Origin: Sciurus carolinensis
Taxonomy: Eukaryota; Chordata; Mammalia; Rodentia; Sciuridae
Length of the DNA stretch: 64,000 nucleotides
Direction of reading: 5' to 3'
NCBI RefSeq assembly: GCF_902686445.1
Contig: NC_062218.1
Span: 136,509,241 to 136,573,240 of the forward strand
This document shows positions 53,135 through 62,482 of the stretch, in pieces (position 1 is the first letter of the stretch; each line of letters opens with the position of its first letter). A program made the translations under genes and the position numbers. The notes under the pieces were generated by a model, which was not told the DNA's origin, ran no database searches, and saw only the letters and a program-made list of their open reading frames with translations.

Positions 53135-53568
53135 CTGGATTGGGGTGTGTATTTTGCTTCCCAAGGATGCTGCAACCAGAAGACTAAAGACAAGGTACCA
53201 GCAGGTCCACCGTCCTCCAGGGCCTTCTCCAGCTGCTGGTGGCTCCTGGCAGTTTGTGACTGTGGCAGCACAGTCCCCATCTCCTTCTTCACGTGGACGG
53301 CTTCCCTGTTTCTCTATGTCCTTATTTGTCTCCTATAAGGATACTGATTAGACTTAGGACCCAGTCTGACACAGTATGATCTCATCTTGATTTTTACCTT
53401 AAGTGTATCAGCAAAGGCCCTATTTCCACAGAAGGTCACACTGTGAGGTTTGGGGTGGACATGAACTTTGGGGTGGGGAAGGGCAACATTCACCTCGTCA
53501 TTAAGAGGCGGGGCTTGTCTATATCTGTAAGTCTCTTTTCTTGAGTTGGTAATTTTCCTTTGAGACAG
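53135..53568. other. unique non-coding sequence
   Basis: No repeat or exon recognised. Confidence 0.4.
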
Positions 53569-53966
53569 TGCTATGGTTTGAACCTGATCTGTCCCCAAAC
53601 TCATGGAAGAGTTTCATCCCCCTGTCATAGGTTAATGGTATGAAGAGGGTGGAAACTTAATTCAACTAGGGTGAGACTCTGGAAAATGATTAGGTTTAGA
53701 TAGGGTCATTGGGGTGGAGCTCCAATGCTTGAATCCTGGTGATTGTATAAGAAGAGGAACAGAAACCAGAAATGTACACATAGATGCTGCTCTCTGTGTA
53801 TGAGCCATGTGATGCTCTGTACCACCTTGGGGCTCTGTCAGCAAGAAGGCCATCACCAGATGAGGTCCCTAGACCTTGCATCTCCAGAATTGTATAAACC
53901 TATTTTCTTTATAAAATTAGACTGCCTCAGGCATTTCATTATAGCAGTAAAAAACAGACTAATACA
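53569..53966 (+). mobile_element. MaLR-type solo LTR (MLT1/MST-like)
   Basis: Starts TGCTATGGTTTGAACCTGAT and ends AACAGACTAATACA, the canonical MaLR ends. Internal landmarks: GGTTAATGGTATGAAGAGGG, GAGCCATGTGATGCTCTGTA, AGCAAGAAGGCCATCACCAG, TTTCTTTATAAAATTAGACT. The flanks GACAG (53,564-53,568) and TACAG (53,967-53,971) match at 4 of 5 bases, fitting the 5-bp duplication of this group. Solo LTR, non-coding. Confidence 0.85.
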
Positions 53967-54494
53967 TACAGGTAACTGTTGTTTTCAGAACCAGGCAGGG
54001 GAAAGACTGTGATTCTTGTCTTTTGAGAAGTGCACTTGCATTTCATTTGTCTTTAGTGTGGGCTCCATGCTCAGATGGGCCTGGGGTCTTAGGGCATAGC
54101 ACCCCCTGGACTAGCCTCTTCTGAGAACAACTCTCCAGGCTTCTGCTGGGAGACAAGTAGGACATAGCTCTCAGCTGCACAGGTGAGGGAGGGCATGGGG
54201 ATAGATTTCCAGGTAGTCCTTTTGTATTGAGGCCACTTTTGCTTCCACTCTCAAAGGTGCTTAGGCCTCTGATTCCAGAGTCCATGTGAGGGTGAGGAAG
54301 TGCAGATCAGCTGCTTTCAGGACTACTTTCTCTGGTTTAGATGTGACTTTCTCAATTCTGCTATGTCAGTCACTGTTCATGCGTTTGCCTTCCAGTTTCA
54401 CGAAGTTTGATCTTTGTCTCCTGTTCCATTGACATCTTGGTGGGTGTGGTCTCTGCTGTCCATATCCTCCTGGTTTGCCTAGTGGACTCTGATA
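53967..54494. other. unique non-coding sequence
   Basis: No repeat or exon recognised with confidence. Confidence 0.38.
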
Positions 54495-55272
54495 ACATTT
54501 AGAATGAAGCCCAAACTTCCCCTGGGCTTACAGGAACTGGCTTTGACCAGCTTCCCAGCCTCACCCATCCTGCTCTTCATCAAACCCCACCCACCAACCC
54601 TGGCCTCCTGACCTTGCCCCCTCTCCTCCTCTCTCCTTAAGAATGTCACTCTTCAGAAAGACCTCCCCAGCCTCCCACCTGTCCTCTTGTTTCCCTCCCA
54701 TACCCCATGCTGCCTTCCTGGAGTAACAATTTGTCTTCATCTATCCTCTGCATCCCTGCACTCTGCTCTGTGCTGGGAAGCTCACTTGTGTGGTTTGCCT
54801 TGGCGACTCCCTCACACCTCTGGTTTCCTGTTGAGTTCATTGGGGGTGGGGGGAGGGTCACTGGATTGGAGGGTGGGAGTAAAGGGAGAATCCATTCCCC
54901 TGATGACTCTCCATGGGTTGGCTGTTCCTTTGCTGAAGGCCTCTGCTCTGGTGAAGGGGCCTCCTTGTAGAGCTACCTGCTCGGTATTTTAGGAACTTGA
55001 CCCTGAGGCCCCGAGTTGCTTCCCTTGTAGACATTGCCCACATCTCTATCAACAGTCCCTCTCAAAGCACCAAGTTTGATGTTGTGGTCAGTTTCCTGCT
55101 AGGGGTCCCACGTGCTCTTCTTTTTAGTTTACTGGTTTACCACTCATCTATCTTACTGGACTATCCATTTCATGGGGATCAGCACTGTCTAGTTTACTGC
55201 TGGATCCCCAGGGCCTACCTCTGGGTCTAACACATGCCTAGCACATACAAGGTCCTCCATCAATGTCTGTTA
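54495..55272 (+). mobile_element. long LINE2 3' relic
   Basis: Extended L2 3' region: AGAATGAAGCCCAAACTTCC, TTCAGAAAGACCTCCCCAGC, then, after a less clear part, TATCTTACTGGACTATCCAT, CTGCTGGATCCCCAGGGCCT, CATGCCTAGCACATACAAGG and CCATCAATGTCTGTTAAG. Section 54,840-54,990 may be foreign to it. Confidence 0.6.
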
Positions 55273-56740
55273 AGAGTGCACCCATGCATGCCCACACACA
55301 TGCACATATGCACAATGCATGCCTGCAGGCATATTTACACAGTAAAGGCCTCTACAGCTTTCAACAATTCGGGGCCTTCAGATGGTATAAAACAAAGAGG
55401 GATTCCAAGCAAGTGGGCTCAAACCTTCTTGACCTCTTTCCATGTATTAGTCATTCAGTTTGTGGAAGCCACCAGTGTTCCTGCTGTGTGGCCCCCCGGG
55501 TCAACTTAACTTCTCTGAGATACTGCTTCCCTTCATAGGAATAGTGATAACTTCTCTGTGATCACCTCTCATTCCACCACTGTGGAATGTGGGATGTGCC
55601 AGGTCAGTTGTAGCAGTAGCAGGAAAGTCACAGGGGTCTGAAGAGACTGGCCCGAGATGAGGAATAGAGAGGGAATTCCATGAAGAGGTTTTGTATCAAA
55701 CTGCCTTCTTCCTAAGGTATACTCACGGCTCTATAGTAGCTGGCCAATCTGGTTGTCCATGGAATTTATTGTTCCAAAGAGGAGGTGGGGCCCCAGGGGG
55801 AAGGTAGCTGGGCAAGCCAGGCTCCAAATGATACAGGTTCCACCCTGGCCCCACTTACACGTAGGAGGCCAAAGAGGGACAGACAGATGGGTGTCTGTGC
55901 AGGGAGCCAGCTCCCCCTTCAGCCTGAGAGCAGAGAGGCCCTTTTGCTATCTTCTCTCTCCTTTCTTCTTTTCCTTCTGCTGACTTCTCTGCTCCCTCCC
56001 CTTCTCTCCTGGGCTGGCCTAGAGAACTTGGAACTTTCTGGAAGTTTTCTTGGGGAAGGCTGGGGAATGAGGCTCATTCTCACTGACGCTTTTAAAGGAG
56101 GCCATAAAACCTCTCTGAGTTCAGGTTTCTATTACACGGGTAGAATGTGGAAGCTGATGATAGTCTATGAAAATTCAATAAACCTTGAAAACAGCATCAG
56201 GGTTGATATCTGTAATTTAAAATAATGGATACCAAGAAATTGTTTCTCATTTATCTCTACTGCTGAGAATGTGGCACCAGAGAGACTTCATTAGGTGTAG
56301 TTTAGTTTTTTTCTTTTTTTTTTTAACAACAACAAAAAAATAGTGTCATTTATCTCAATCAATGACAGATGTGGGAGGTGGCGATGATTGGGTTTAATAA
56401 CACCCAACCAACAAAAGCCTCGGTTCTCTTCACAGTTTAGAACAAATAAATGGACACACAAAAATCACTTCACAATGGGAGAGGTGCAGACACTTAAAGT
56501 CTGGTTCTGTATGGAAATGTCACTTTTGGTTTGTTAAACAGCACATCTGCCTTGTGGTATTGTTTGGAAAGTGGGGGTGGGCCTGACAACATGGCCAGGT
56601 CTCTGCTATGCCTGGTTGGAAGCCTCTCATCCCATTGAGGAGCCCTGAGCGGAAGCTGGGTGACTGGGAAAGGTCTCAGGCCTTGGGAGAGTGACCACGT
56701 ACCTGCTCTTGACTCCTGAGACAGCAGTGCTTGCTGGATA
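55273..56740. other. unique non-coding sequence
   Basis: No exon or confident repeat. 56,225-56,480 is AT-rich with T- and A-runs (56,307-56,340) and TATCTCAATCAATGACAGAT, a TALE-like site. The 146-codon frame at 55,785-56,225 has no domain I know. Confidence 0.4.
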
Positions 56741-56893
56741 CATTCTTGTCTGTCTGTATGTATGTGTGTCTGTATGTGTCTCTGTATGTATGTGTACATG
56801 TGTACATGTGTGTCTCTGCATGTATGTGTCTGTATACGTGTCTGCATTTGTGTGTGCCTTGTTTATTATTTGTTTGTATTTGTTTATTGGGTT

Positions 56894-56937
<44 letters not shown>
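56741..56937. repeat. imperfect TG/TATG repeat ending in a perfect (TG)n
   Basis: Variant TGTATGTG, TGTCTGTA units for about 110 bp, then after a short gap a 39-base perfect TG run (56,898-56,936). It contains nested palindromes such as TGTACATGTGTACA. Confidence 0.95.
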
Positions 56938-56939
<2 letters not shown>

Positions 56940-57500
56940 ACCCTCAGGCTTCTCCTGACCAAGTCTTTTTGCAGTATTCCCATTTCAGAAACCCAAGATC
57001 CAGGCATTCAGTCTCTGCAAGTGACAAATTGACAGAGTAAAACAATCCACCTAAGGGTGATTAATAAACTCCATTTTTAAGACAAAGAACATTTTACAGA
57101 AGATCTTAAACTCCCCCACAGTCCTAGTGTGGTTGAGGGTGGGAAGTAGGGAGTCGAAACCTCCAGGGGATCTGGAAGTGGAGGTTCCACTGAGCGCCCC
57201 CCAAATTTAGATCATCTGTTTCTTTGACCACAGGCTGGTTATGTGCTGAGTGGCCGGCATGATGCTGTCAAAACCTATGAAGGGAGTGGCAGTAACCAGG
57301 GGACAGGGGACATGGGTAGCTCTACAGGCATTCACTCAGTTAGCCAAGGGTGCGGTTCCCAGGGAGATACCCACCTGCTATCCTGTGAGCTCCTGCTGAC
57401 CTTCCAGCCTCACTCATGTGTGCCCTTTCTCTGCACCACAGGCTATTTGCACCTCCAATGTGTCTCAGATACAGGCCCTGTGTGAGCCTCTGCCCGCCTT
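56938..57500. other. unique non-coding sequence
   Basis: No repeat or exon recognised. Confidence 0.4.
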
Positions 57501-57501
57501 A

Positions 57502-57552
57502 TGCACACACACTCACACACACATGCGTGCACACACACTCCCCCCACCCCCC
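57502..57552. repeat. interrupted CA repeat followed by C-rich tract
   Basis: CACACACACTCACACACACA with a TGCG interruption, then a run of C at 57,540-57,552. Confidence 0.9.
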
Positions 57553-57589
57553 AAATAGCAAGCACTTCATCCAACTATAGCAGCCAGGG

Positions 57590-57755
57590 ACATCCTACTG
57601 TTAGGAAATGGATCAAAGCATGCTAATTGATCAAATATTAAATGCCAGCTAAATGCAGCACTGAATAATTCACCTTTTCTCGTGCGAGCAACTTTGCAGT
57701 GACTGAAATAGGAAGCGGGAATTTTCATGCTGATAACGGTGTTAGCAGGAGAGGG
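57590..57755. promoter_or_regulatory. candidate conserved non-coding element
   Basis: CATGCTAATTGATCAAATAT (homeodomain-like), ACTGAATAATTCACC, TCTCGTGCGAGCAAC, GGAAGCGGGAATTTTCATGC and GATAACGGTG. Repeat-free, AT-rich and CpG-retaining. No exon signal. Confidence 0.35.
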
Positions 57756-58004
57756 AGGAAATGTTGTTTGTTTTCCTGAAGTGTTGCAAAATGTGTGAGA
57801 ACCAAAGTCTTCACTTATTAAATTCAGCCCTGTGGGACTACAGTGTCAAGATTTTCTCCCTCAGCCTGATTTTTAAAGAAGTAGGTGGGAGGGGTCTGGA
57901 GAGCATTGAGGGGCCTGTGGGTGAGGGCAAGTGGGTTCCTTGGTAGGGGGCACAGCGGATGGTATGGGGGATGCTGTGCCTGGAGGAGACTCAAGGACAA
58001 GGGG
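57756..58004. other. unique non-coding sequence
   Basis: Nothing recognisable before the LTR relic. Confidence 0.38.
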
Positions 58005-58435
58005 GACCCCACTGTGGCAGGCCGAGTCATGGACCCCGAGGGTATGCATGTCCTAATCCCAGGAACTGTGCATGTCCCCTCACATGTCCATGTGAATACG
58101 TTAAGAATCCTGAGATGGGAAGGGGATGCTGGATGATCAAGCAGATCTAATAAGACTATAAGGGTCCTTTTAAGAGAGGCAGGAGTGTCAGAGCCAGAGT
58201 TGATGTGACAACACAAGAGTTCAGCGTGATGCTACCATAAGCCATGGAATGCAGGCAGCTTCTAGAGGAGGAAGGGAGTCTTTTCCAGAGCCTCCAGAAT
58301 TCTGCTTAGTCAGCACTTTGATTTTAGCCCTGTGTGATCCAGTTTGGACGTCTGACCTCCTGAATCTTAAGGGAATACATTTATATTATTTTGAGCAACT
58401 AAATGTGTCATGGTAGTGACAGGAAATGAATATAG
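58005..58435 (+). mobile_element. MaLR-type solo LTR (MLT1-like)
   Basis: TATGCATGTCCTAATCCCAG, GTGAATACGTTAAGAATCCT, AAGGGTCCTTTTAAGAGAGG, CAGGAGTGTCAGAGCCAGAG, CATGGAATGCAGGCAGCTTC, GCACTTTGATTTTAGCCCTG, GGACGTCTGACCTCCTGAAT. Same subfamily as the reversed copy at 32,153-32,729. Confidence 0.72.
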
Positions 58436-58661
58436 GCATCCTCAACTTTCTTCTTATAGCTTGCTGTGTTCCCCAAATAACACCATTGGGTCCACTCCTT
58501 TGGGGCATGTGTGGAAAACAGGCATTCTTCATTATATTTATAATTAGTAACATTTATAATATGTGTCATGCTCTGTGTAAGAGCACTACCTGCATAAACC
58601 TACTTAGTCCTCCTAATAACCCTATAGTTAGGCACCATTAATATCTATGCTTAGAGGATAA

Positions 58662-58948
58662 TTAATGGTGTTCATTGTCTATTGCTGTTTAACAAATAGA
58701 TTAAAGCACCAAACATTTATTATCTTACTGTTTCTGTGGGTCAGCAATCCAGAAGAACCTTAGCAGGGTGGTTCTGGCTCAGGATCTCAGGGGACTGCCA
58801 TGGTGTCCACTGGGGGTCATCTCTAGGCTGGATGGCTCCCCAGCTCAAGTTCTCCAGCTGGTGGCTGAAAGTTCCTTTATGGGACTTCTTCATAGGGCTA
58901 TTCACAATATGGCAGCTTGTTTCGCCCAGAGCAAAAGATGTGTGGGGT

Positions 58949-59006
<58 letters not shown>

Positions 59007-59218
59007 AAGAGAGAGAGGGAGAGAGAGAGAGAAATGAAAACAAGAACCCATTTATAACTTAAACTCAGAAGAGAAATCTATCATTTCAGCCATATTCTAT
59101 TCACTGGAAGTCAGTGACCAGATCTAGCCACACTCAAGTGAGGAGCTTATACAGGAGTGTGATTACTGAAGGCAGAGGTCACTGGGGACAGTCTTAGAAC
59201 TTGTGTGTCACACTCTCT
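58662..59218 (-). mobile_element. MaLR-type LTR (MLT1-like) inserted in MIR
   Basis: TTCATTGTCTATTGCTGTTT, AACATTTATTATCTTACTGT, TTCTGTGGGTCAGCAATCC, TGGTGTCCACTGGGGGTCAT, then after a microsatellite ATTTCAGCCATATTCTATTC and GATTACTGAAGGCAGAGGTC. Antisense MLT1 order. GGATAA lies at both ends (58,656-58,661 and 59,219-59,224), fitting a 5-6 bp duplication. Confidence 0.7.
58947..59032. repeat. compound (GT)n-(GA)n microsatellite inside the LTR
   Basis: A 26-base GT run passes directly into about 60 bases of GA with GGGA and AAAGA interruptions. Confidence 0.96.
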
Positions 59219-59305
59219 GGATAACTGAAATTCAGAGAGGCTAAGCTAGTAAAAGGGCTAGAATTGGCGTCCAACTCTGGGTTGAGCTCAGTGCCCATCT
59301 CCTCA

Positions 59306-60014
59306 GCATCCTTCTGTCTTGCTTGATGAAGATCATGTCATTCACACGCTCTTGCCACCCTCAGGCCTTTACTTTGATGGCTCTCTGGTGCACCTTGGCC
59401 CTCATGTGCACCTCTGTGCTAGCATGGGCCCCCAGCACTGCTGTGTTTGGTTTATAGTTGGTCTGTTCTGCTGGAAGGATGGTGAGCCAGACACAAGATA
59501 GACCCCTGGAAGGAGGAAGGAATGAAGAAACAGGCTCAAGGGGAGTTTGCTCTTTAAAAAGCAGCATGGACCCACAGGATGAAGAGTTCTTCTGGGACAG
59601 GAGGACTGCGCCTGGATGTCCGTTTCTTATGTTTGGTTATCTCTATGTGGCTTTCCAAGGGTCTCAGAAGCTTGTAGGTTGGCCGCTTCCCGGACAACCC
59701 CGTATCTCTCCAACACCATCTCTTTGAACATCATGGCACCGTGGGAGGAAGGAGCAGTGTCCCTGAAACCCAAGGTTAGTGGACCTTGGAGGGCCCACTG
59801 TGGGAAAAGGAGACAGTGTCTCCTGGACATGATGGGGGTAGTGTCTACTGTCCAGATATCTCCTTCCTCTTCATTTTGGGAGGCAGGAGGAAGTGAGACC
59901 ATGCTCAGGGACCCCTAGAAGGTCAGTGTCTTCCTGCAGTAGTGATGGAGTTTCCCTCTCATGGATTCAGCACCCAGGTGTTGCCCAAATACCATCAGCT
60001 GGGAATCCCTACAC
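59306..60014. other. unique non-coding sequence
   Basis: No repeat or exon recognised. Overlapping frames of about 90-100 codons on both strands lack known motifs. Confidence 0.4.
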
Positions 60015-60015
60015 A

Positions 60016-60206
60016 GTGCTTTGCAAAGGACCAGGGTCAGCCACATCAACCCTTGTTGAAATTTTAAAGATTTAGACATGCAAATTCCCCGTCCTTTCTC
60101 CCCAGAACTACTGAGTTAGAAACTCTGGGGGTGGGGCCCAGCAATCTCCTGTTTAATAAACCCTCCCCGCGATTCTGATGCAGATAACATTTGAGAACCA
60201 TGCTCT
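60016..60206 (+). mobile_element. MER20 DNA transposon (hAT-Charlie)
   Basis: GACATGCAAATTCCCCGTCC, GAACTACTGAGTTAGAAACT, CTGGGGGTGGGGCCCAGCAA, GCGATTCTGATGCAGATAAC and TTGAGAACCATG are MER20 landmarks in order. Its left terminus is eroded. Confidence 0.82.
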
Positions 60207-60229
60207 GGGCGTTCATTTCCCTTTCAGTC

Positions 60230-60490
60230 CCAACAAAGCTTTTATACTTTTTTTTTAAATAAAAAGTTCAACATATAAATGTTGGAAAATCCAAGGAGAC
60301 ACATAGAGGGGAAATTTAAATTATCTACAGATCAGTATTAACTCAGTATATCTTGCTTCACGGTTAAGGTGTACATGTATGTTTATGAATATGCATAGTA
60401 TTTAACAAAATTGAAAGTTTACTCTAAAGGTGTTTTGTTTTCTGGATTTTAAACATCTGTCCATGTCTTAAATGTTGCCCCCCTACGCCA
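60230..60490. mobile_element. possible old L1 3'-UTR-like relic
   Basis: AT-rich: AAAGTTCAACATATAAATGT, GATCAGTATTAACTCAGTAT, AGGTGTACATGTATGTTTAT. Reminiscent of old L1 3' UTRs, not secure. Confidence 0.3.
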
Positions 60491-60922
60491 TTTCCTCAGG
60501 CTGTGTAGTGTTCAGTTGTTGGAATGTATTGGCTTTTAACCAATCCCTGGGGTTGATGGATCCAGTGTTGGTAGAGGGCATCGATTGTGAACTGTGCTCA
60601 GATGTGTTCACAGTGCAAACAGATGGTGAGCAAAGCCAATTAACCTCTCCCTCCTGTCTCTGGGTTTGGAGGGCAGACCAATCAGGAGGCTCCTGAAAGT
60701 TGGGGGGTAGGGTCCTAGATACAGCCACAGGCCAGGAGAATGTCGGTAAAGGGACAAATGAAGGAGGCACCCTATGTCCAGAGAGTGCCTAGAAGTGGGT
60801 TTTGGGGGAGAGGGGAGTCATAGAATCTGAGTCCCTGTCACAGAGATTGCACTTTGATAGGAACAGAGATAAGGAAGTCAACACATTGATAACACATTGA
60901 TTCCAGTTTTTGCTTCAGAAAC

Positions 60923-60925
<3 letters not shown>
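60491..60925. other. unique non-coding sequence
   Basis: No repeat or exon recognised. Confidence 0.38.

Positions 60926-60968
<43 letters not shown>
60926..60968. repeat. (AG)21 microsatellite
   Basis: A perfect 43-base AG run. Confidence 0.97.
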
Positions 60969-60969
<1 letters not shown>

Positions 60970-60970
<1 letters not shown>

Positions 60971-61160
60971 CACAAAAACAAAAACCTGTGTTTATATGCA
61001 TAGAAAAATGCGTGGAGGGCTATAAACCAAAATGTTAATGTGATTTCTGAGTGGCGATGTTATGAGATATTTTCATTTTCTTCTTATTGCTTACCTATAT
61101 TTCTTGAATTTTCTATAATGAACATCCATTACTTTTGTAATAAAAACACTGAAAAGAAGA
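60970..61160 (+). mobile_element. possible L1-like 3' end
   Basis: ATATGCATAGAAAAATGCGT, ACCAAAATGTTAATGTGATT, TTGAATTTTCTATAATGAAC, ATTACTTTTGTAATAAAAAC resemble a common old retroelement 3' end with a decayed A tail. Confidence 0.42.
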
Positions 61161-61539
61161 CTAGGGGAGTCAGAAGGAACTGTTGTTTTGGGTGGAAGAT
61201 CCTGGAAGGGTCCCTTGAGTTGTGCTGAGGTGATAGGCATTAGAGAAAGAGCCACTGGGCTCATGGGCCAGGCTAAGCAGGCTGGGGAGATGACCCTGGA
61301 CTTCCTGTCAGTTGATGGAAAGGTGCTCAGAGAGGGTGCTGCTGGCAGGGAGGGGTGCTGCGGCCTGGCCTCCCAACCCTGCAGGGTGTATGTTTATGTA
61401 CGCATGTTCCCAGCCTGGTCAACAAGTGACCACAAGGCGAGCCCCGCTTGGGGCTGCACAGACCCTGGGTGAGGGGTGGCAGGCAGGAAGGCTTCGAGCC
61501 CAGCCTCCTCCTCCAGAAGCGGCTGATTAGGAGATAGTC
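61161..61539. other. unique GC-rich sequence
   Basis: Mildly GC-rich (61,320-61,530) with a few CpGs (AAGGCGAGCCCCGC, GCTTCGAGCC). Too few for a CpG island; no exon recognised. Confidence 0.4.
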
Positions 61540-61790
61540 AGGGCTATTAACCCCTCCCCCGTCTCCTGGGCTTTCACTCAGCACAATGCCCTGCGGAAGC
61601 AACCTTGAAAGACAGCGCTCAGATGAGTTTCAGTGACATCTGATCTGATGCTGAAGGGGTTATTCTGTTTTTTTTATTAAAGTTCATTACTTTCAACTGC
61701 AAACGAGGGGGTTTGGTGGGTTTATGTCTTAAACCTAATTGAACCATTTCCCCCGCTCTTTTCCCCAGTGTGAAACATTCTTACCTTTCG
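61540..61790. promoter_or_regulatory. candidate conserved non-coding element
   Basis: GGGCTATTAACCCCTCCCCC, GACAGCGCTCAGATGAG, GTGACATCTGATCTGATGC, TTTTATTAAAGTTCATTAC and CTTAAACCTAATTG. Repeat-free and enhancer-like by eye only. Confidence 0.28.
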
Positions 61791-61796
61791 GTGCAG

Positions 61797-61818
61797 AAAA
61801 AAAAAAAAAAAAAAAAAA
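61797..61818. repeat. A22 homopolymer
   Basis: Twenty-two consecutive A. No SINE or L1 body is recognisable upstream. Confidence 0.97.
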
Positions 61819-62447
61819 CCAGAAAAAAATTTCTTAATTTTAAGAAGATATATTTATCTCTGAAGGACACAGAGAATTGAAGAAAACATAACAGGTTTAG
61901 AAACAAGGGAGGAAGCGGCTGCATCTTGGTGAGCCGGTGATCCTGGGGTTCCCTGAAATCAGATCCTAGCAGGGAGAGGTCTAGCTCCAAGGATTCTGGG
62001 TTCTCCTGTGGAACTGTGCTGGTTGGTTTGCTAGGGACCTCAGCTGCTTCAAAGGGAGACTTCCGCAAGATCGATGGAGGCTGTGACAATGAATGAGTTC
62101 TGAGACCAGCCGCTCTCTACTTTTCTCTTTTCTGTTCTCATAACAAGATTTCTGACCTGGAAAACAATTTTTCTGACCGGAAATGCTTGAAAGAACTGAG
62201 CTAATGGAGGCTGAGCTTCCAGGGAGCTCACAGGGACGTCATGAGAAGTGTCCGGCTGTAGGGTGGGAGCACAGCGTGAGTTAGGAGAGCTGGCAGGCTT
62301 AGTGGCTGATTTGTTTTGTTTTTCCTAAAGTGATTCTGCTGAAGTCTGAGAAGAAGGCACATGATCCAGGGAGTGGCGAGAAGTGAGTTTGGGGATTAGG
62401 AGTAAGGGTCCTTGAGGCTGTTGCTGTGTGACAGGGGAAATGCAAGA

Positions 62448-62448
<1 letters not shown>
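61819..62448. other. unique non-coding sequence
   Basis: No repeat or exon recognised. Confidence 0.4.

Positions 62449-62480
<32 letters not shown>
62449..62480. repeat. C32 homopolymer
   Basis: Thirty-two consecutive C on the plus strand, between AATGCAAGAT and GGCTACCTGT. It gives chance poly-Pro and poly-Gly frames. Confidence 0.95.

Positions 62481-62482
<2 letters not shown>

Larger units (their letters stand above)
58535..59305 (-). mobile_element. MIR SINE split by an LTR
   Basis: Left half (58,535-58,661): GTCATGCTCTGTGTAAGAGC, CCTAATAACCCTATAGTTAG, CATTAATATCTATGC. Right half (59,219-59,305): GGATAACTGAAATTCAGAGA, GGCTAAGCTAGTAAAAGGGC, CCAACTCTGGGTTGAGC. The halves join exactly within the MIR core, sharing GGATAA. 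Confidence 0.78.

Noticed and set aside
56691..57040. Cys/Val-rich frames
   Set aside because: Translation of TG microsatellite sequence.
61797..61818. Tail of a retroposon or processed pseudogene
   Set aside because: No SINE, L1 or mRNA-like body is visible upstream and no target duplication was found.
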